Positions 62,227 to 64,000 of a stretch of DNA of 64,000 nt are shown piece by piece. The position numbers and the translations under genes are program-made. The DNA is taken from assembly GCF_036812735.1 (NCBI RefSeq), contig NZ_CP117523.1:992001-1056000 (forward strand), given 5' to 3'. Every line of letters begins with the position of its first letter. Within the stretch, counting starts at the first letter, position 1. The stretch is from Terrisporobacter glycolicus ATCC 14880 = DSM 1288 (GTDB taxonomy: Bacteria; Bacillota; Clostridia; Peptostreptococcales; Peptostreptococcaceae). Under the pieces are notes generated by a model. That model was not told the DNA's origin and searched no databases. It saw nothing but the letters and a program-made list of their open reading frames with translations.

Positions 62227-62255
62227 TTGACTTTAAATTTGGAATAGAGTATCAT
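62227..62255 (+). promoter_or_regulatory. Sigma-A promoter of the GGDEF gene
   Basis: TTGACT, 17 bases, TATCAT, 38 bases before the ATG at 62293. Confidence 0.6.
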
Positions 62256-62292
62256 TTTAATTGAACTTATAATATTTGGGGAGATATAAAAA

Positions 62293-63366
62293 ATGTTAAA
62301 AATAAAATTTTTTGATGAAAAGGAAGATTTTTTACAATCAAAGAATAAAGAATATAAAAATTACACTTTAATTTCTATCATAAGTTTGAGCATAGCATGT
62401 TTTCTTTTTTTTGGGTGGGATTATATAATAGATCCTCAAGGTAGTAAAACGGTTTTTTTATTAAGAGTACTTATGCTATTAGCACCTCTTGTTTATTATG
62501 TACCGTATAAGTATACAGATAATTATAAAATACTTTCAATCTTTGTATGTTTAAGTATGTTTTATATTTTATTATTATATTTACTTGTAGTTGAAAAACT
62601 GGATAATGGTGTAAATTACAGTATTAATGGGTTTATAGTATACAATCTAAGCTTAGTAACTGTTTCTCATGGAATGCCGTTTAAATATATTTTAGCTCAT
62701 CAGATACTAGGTTTTATTGTTCCTGTTATTCTTGATTTATTATTTTTAAAAAATACAATAAGTTATAATATGTATATGCTAGTTATACCGATTATTATGG
62801 TATTATGCATTACAATATCTTATACATTGTATTTAAGTTATTATGAAAAGTATGAGTTGCAAAAAAAACTAAAGGAATTTGCTTTTATAGATAATTTAAC
62901 ACAATGTTATAACAGAACAAAATTTCATGAAATAATTTATGAAGGTGACTATTTGAAAAATGCAAATAACTTACCCGTTTGTATAATATTAACTGATATA
63001 GATGATTTTAAAAAAGTTAATGATAAATTTGGACATAAGGTTGGAGATATAGTTCTTCAACAAGTTTCCACATGTATGAAAAAAAAATTAAGAGAAAAGG
63101 ATACCATATATAGGTGGGGTGGTGAAGAATTTCTAATTCTTCTTCCAAATACAACTAATGAAGAGTGTTCAAAAATATCTAAATCTTTGGTAGAAACTTG
63201 TAATGAAATGATAACGCCAGCAGGTAGAATAAGCATAAGTGTAGGTTATGGACAGTTCTGTCAAGAAGACATCGATTTTCTTATAATAGATGTTGATAAG
63301 GCTTTATATAAAGCAAAAAGTAGAGGTAAGAATCAATCATGCTCATCAAATTATGACATAGAATAA
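62293..63366 (+). CDS. Membrane diguanylate cyclase (GGDEF)
   Basis: A 357-residue protein with about six N-terminal helices (about 22-185) and a GGDEF domain (about 198-350) for making c-di-GMP. The active loop is RWGGEEF; FIDNLTQCYNR is the N-terminal domain motif, and ILTDIDDFKKVND the metal-binding Asp. An RxxD inhibitory site (REKD) lies five residues before the loop, so product feedback inhibition is likely. GGGGAGA site. It complements the SBP-EAL phosphodiesterase at 51752. Confidence 0.93.
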   Translation: MLKIKFFDEKEDFLQSKNKEYKNYTLISIISLSIACFLFFGWDYIIDPQGSKTVFLLRVLMLLAPLVYYVPYKYTDNYKILSIFVCLSMFYILLLYLLVVEKLDNGVNYSINGFIVYNLSLVTVSHGMPFKYILAHQILGFIVPVILDLLFLKNTISYNMYMLVIPIIMVLCITISYTLYLSYYEKYELQKKLKEFAFIDNLTQCYNRTKFHEIIYEGDYLKNANNLPVCIILTDIDDFKKVNDKFGHKVGDIVLQQVSTCMKKKLREKDTIYRWGGEEFLILLPNTTNEECSKISKSLVETCNEMITPAGRISISVGYGQFCQEDIDFLIIDVDKALYKAKSRGKNQSCSSNYDIE

Positions 63367-63496
63367 AATTTAATATTTTTATTGATTTTCTTATATACTA
63401 ATAATTAATTTAATTAGAAGTCTTTATAAGTGAGAAATAATATATATTTGGACTATAATATAAGTGAATAGATAAAATTACTAAGGGGGTAAATTA

Positions 63497-64000
63497 ATGT
63501 CTAAAAAAGTTTTGATAGTAGGTGGAGTAGCAGGTGGAGCATCTGCAGCAGCAAGGCTTAGAAGACTAAATGAAGATTTCGAAATTATTATGTTTGAAAA
63601 GGGAGAATATATATCATTTGCCAACTGTGGCCTTCCATATTACATAGGTGATAGCATAAAAAATAGAGGTTTTCTTCTTGTTCAAACTGTAGAAGGAATG
63701 AAAGAAAGATTTAAATTAGACATAAGAAATTTAAGTGAAGTTATAAAAATAGATAAAAATAATAAAAAAGTTAAGGTGAAGAATCACAAAACTGGAGAAT
63801 TATACGAAGAAACTTATGATAAGTTAATACTTTCACCAGGAGCGATGCCTAAAATACCAGATATAGAAGGAATAAAATCTTGTGAAAATTTATTTACTCT
63901 TAGAAATATTGCAGATACAGATAAAATAAAAAATTATGTTGATACGAATAAACCACAAAAAGCTCTTGTAATAGGTGGTGGATTTATAGGTTTAGAAATG
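63497..64000 (+). CDS. CoA-disulfide reductase/NADH oxidase-like flavoprotein, N-terminal part
   Basis: The first 168 residues of a pyridine-nucleotide-disulfide oxidoreductase; the window ends inside it. FAD motif VLIVGGVAGGASAAARLRRL, the redox Cys in ISFANCGLPYYIGD, LSPGAMPKIPDI, and the NADH-binding start ALVIGGGFIGLEM. The single redox cysteine (SFANCGLP) marks the CoADR/Nox branch, which reduces CoA disulfide, polysulfide or oxygen. AAGGGGG site seven bases before the ATG. Confidence 0.9.
   Translation, partial: MSKKVLIVGGVAGGASAAARLRRLNEDFEIIMFEKGEYISFANCGLPYYIGDSIKNRGFLLVQTVEGMKERFKLDIRNLSEVIKIDKNNKKVKVKNHKTGELYEETYDKLILSPGAMPKIPDIEGIKSCENLFTLRNIADTDKIKNYVDTNKPQKALVIGGGFIGLEM

Noticed and set aside
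1-64000. CRISPR array, tRNA, rRNA or transposase genes
   Set aside because: Looked for regular repeats, tRNA-like cloverleaf ends and transposase motifs; none found.

Overview
The window is AT-rich DNA (about 30% GC by eye) with clostridial signals: strong GGAGG-type ribosome-binding sites, short consensus TTGACA-17-TATAAT promoters, U-tract terminators, a SAM-I (S-box) riboswitch, and amino-acid-fermentation genes of the ornithine/AKP-thiolase type. I infer a Gram-positive anaerobe of the Clostridia, most likely Peptostreptococcaceae-like (Intestinibacter, Terrisporobacter or Romboutsia type). No rRNA, tRNA, CRISPR array, prophage or complete IS element was seen.

Layout. 1-1955: end of a surface/biofilm module (SipW-type secreted proteins, ER-type signal peptidase, class D sortase). 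2181-9156: a sensor kinase with an amino-acid-binding-protein-like sensor, an NtrC-family regulator, a dyad-rich upstream region and a near-perfect sigma-54 promoter driving nhaC-like/ortA/ortB. 9383-13336: secreted transglutaminase-like/FN3 protein, small membrane proteins, VanZ-like and GtrA-like proteins. 13392-15549: an OLD/RecF-like ATPase plus a small TOPRIM-like protein, a candidate anti-phage pair. 15810-16703: metallophosphoesterase. 17440-30081: a Wzx/Wzy-type polysaccharide locus (Wzz, BY-kinase, dehydratase, aminotransferase, phosphoglycosyl transferase, two GT2, pyruvyl transferase, radical SAM enzyme, polymerase, flippase, beta-propeller). 30149-34735: an XRE-HTH/UDP-glucose dehydrogenase fusion, a COG2426 membrane protein, galU and galE. 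34847-36172: a secreted SH3-repeat amidohydrolase with a damaged 5' end. 36459-43639: a fructose-type PTS with aldolase, DUF4432 epimerase, lyxose/mannose isomerase-like cupin, a PRD regulator and a detached EIIA. 43740-47037: SAM-riboswitch-controlled ECF transporter. 47202-63366: envelope proteins (LCP, DUF5050-like, L,D-transpeptidase, NlpC/P60), two stand-alone PqqD-like proteins, an S24/S26 peptidase, an SBP-EAL phosphodiesterase, a GGDEF cyclase, a YjeM-like amino-acid transporter, an acyltransferase, a ClpP paralogue with Asn in the triad, and DegV. 63497-64000: start of a CoA-disulfide-reductase-like flavoenzyme.

How they work together. Three themes dominate: amino-acid sensing and use (SBP-kinase to sigma-54 to ortAB; YjeM; ECF transport under SAM control), building the cell surface (polysaccharide locus with UDP-sugar supply from galU/galE/ugd, LCP ligase, sortase and SipW), and second-messenger control by c-di-GMP. 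The best candidates for something new are the ATPase/TOPRIM-like pair, the HTH-dehydrogenase fusion beside the polysaccharide locus, the radical SAM enzyme inside that locus, the stand-alone ortAB module, the orphan PqqD proteins, and two genes interrupted at short A-tracts.
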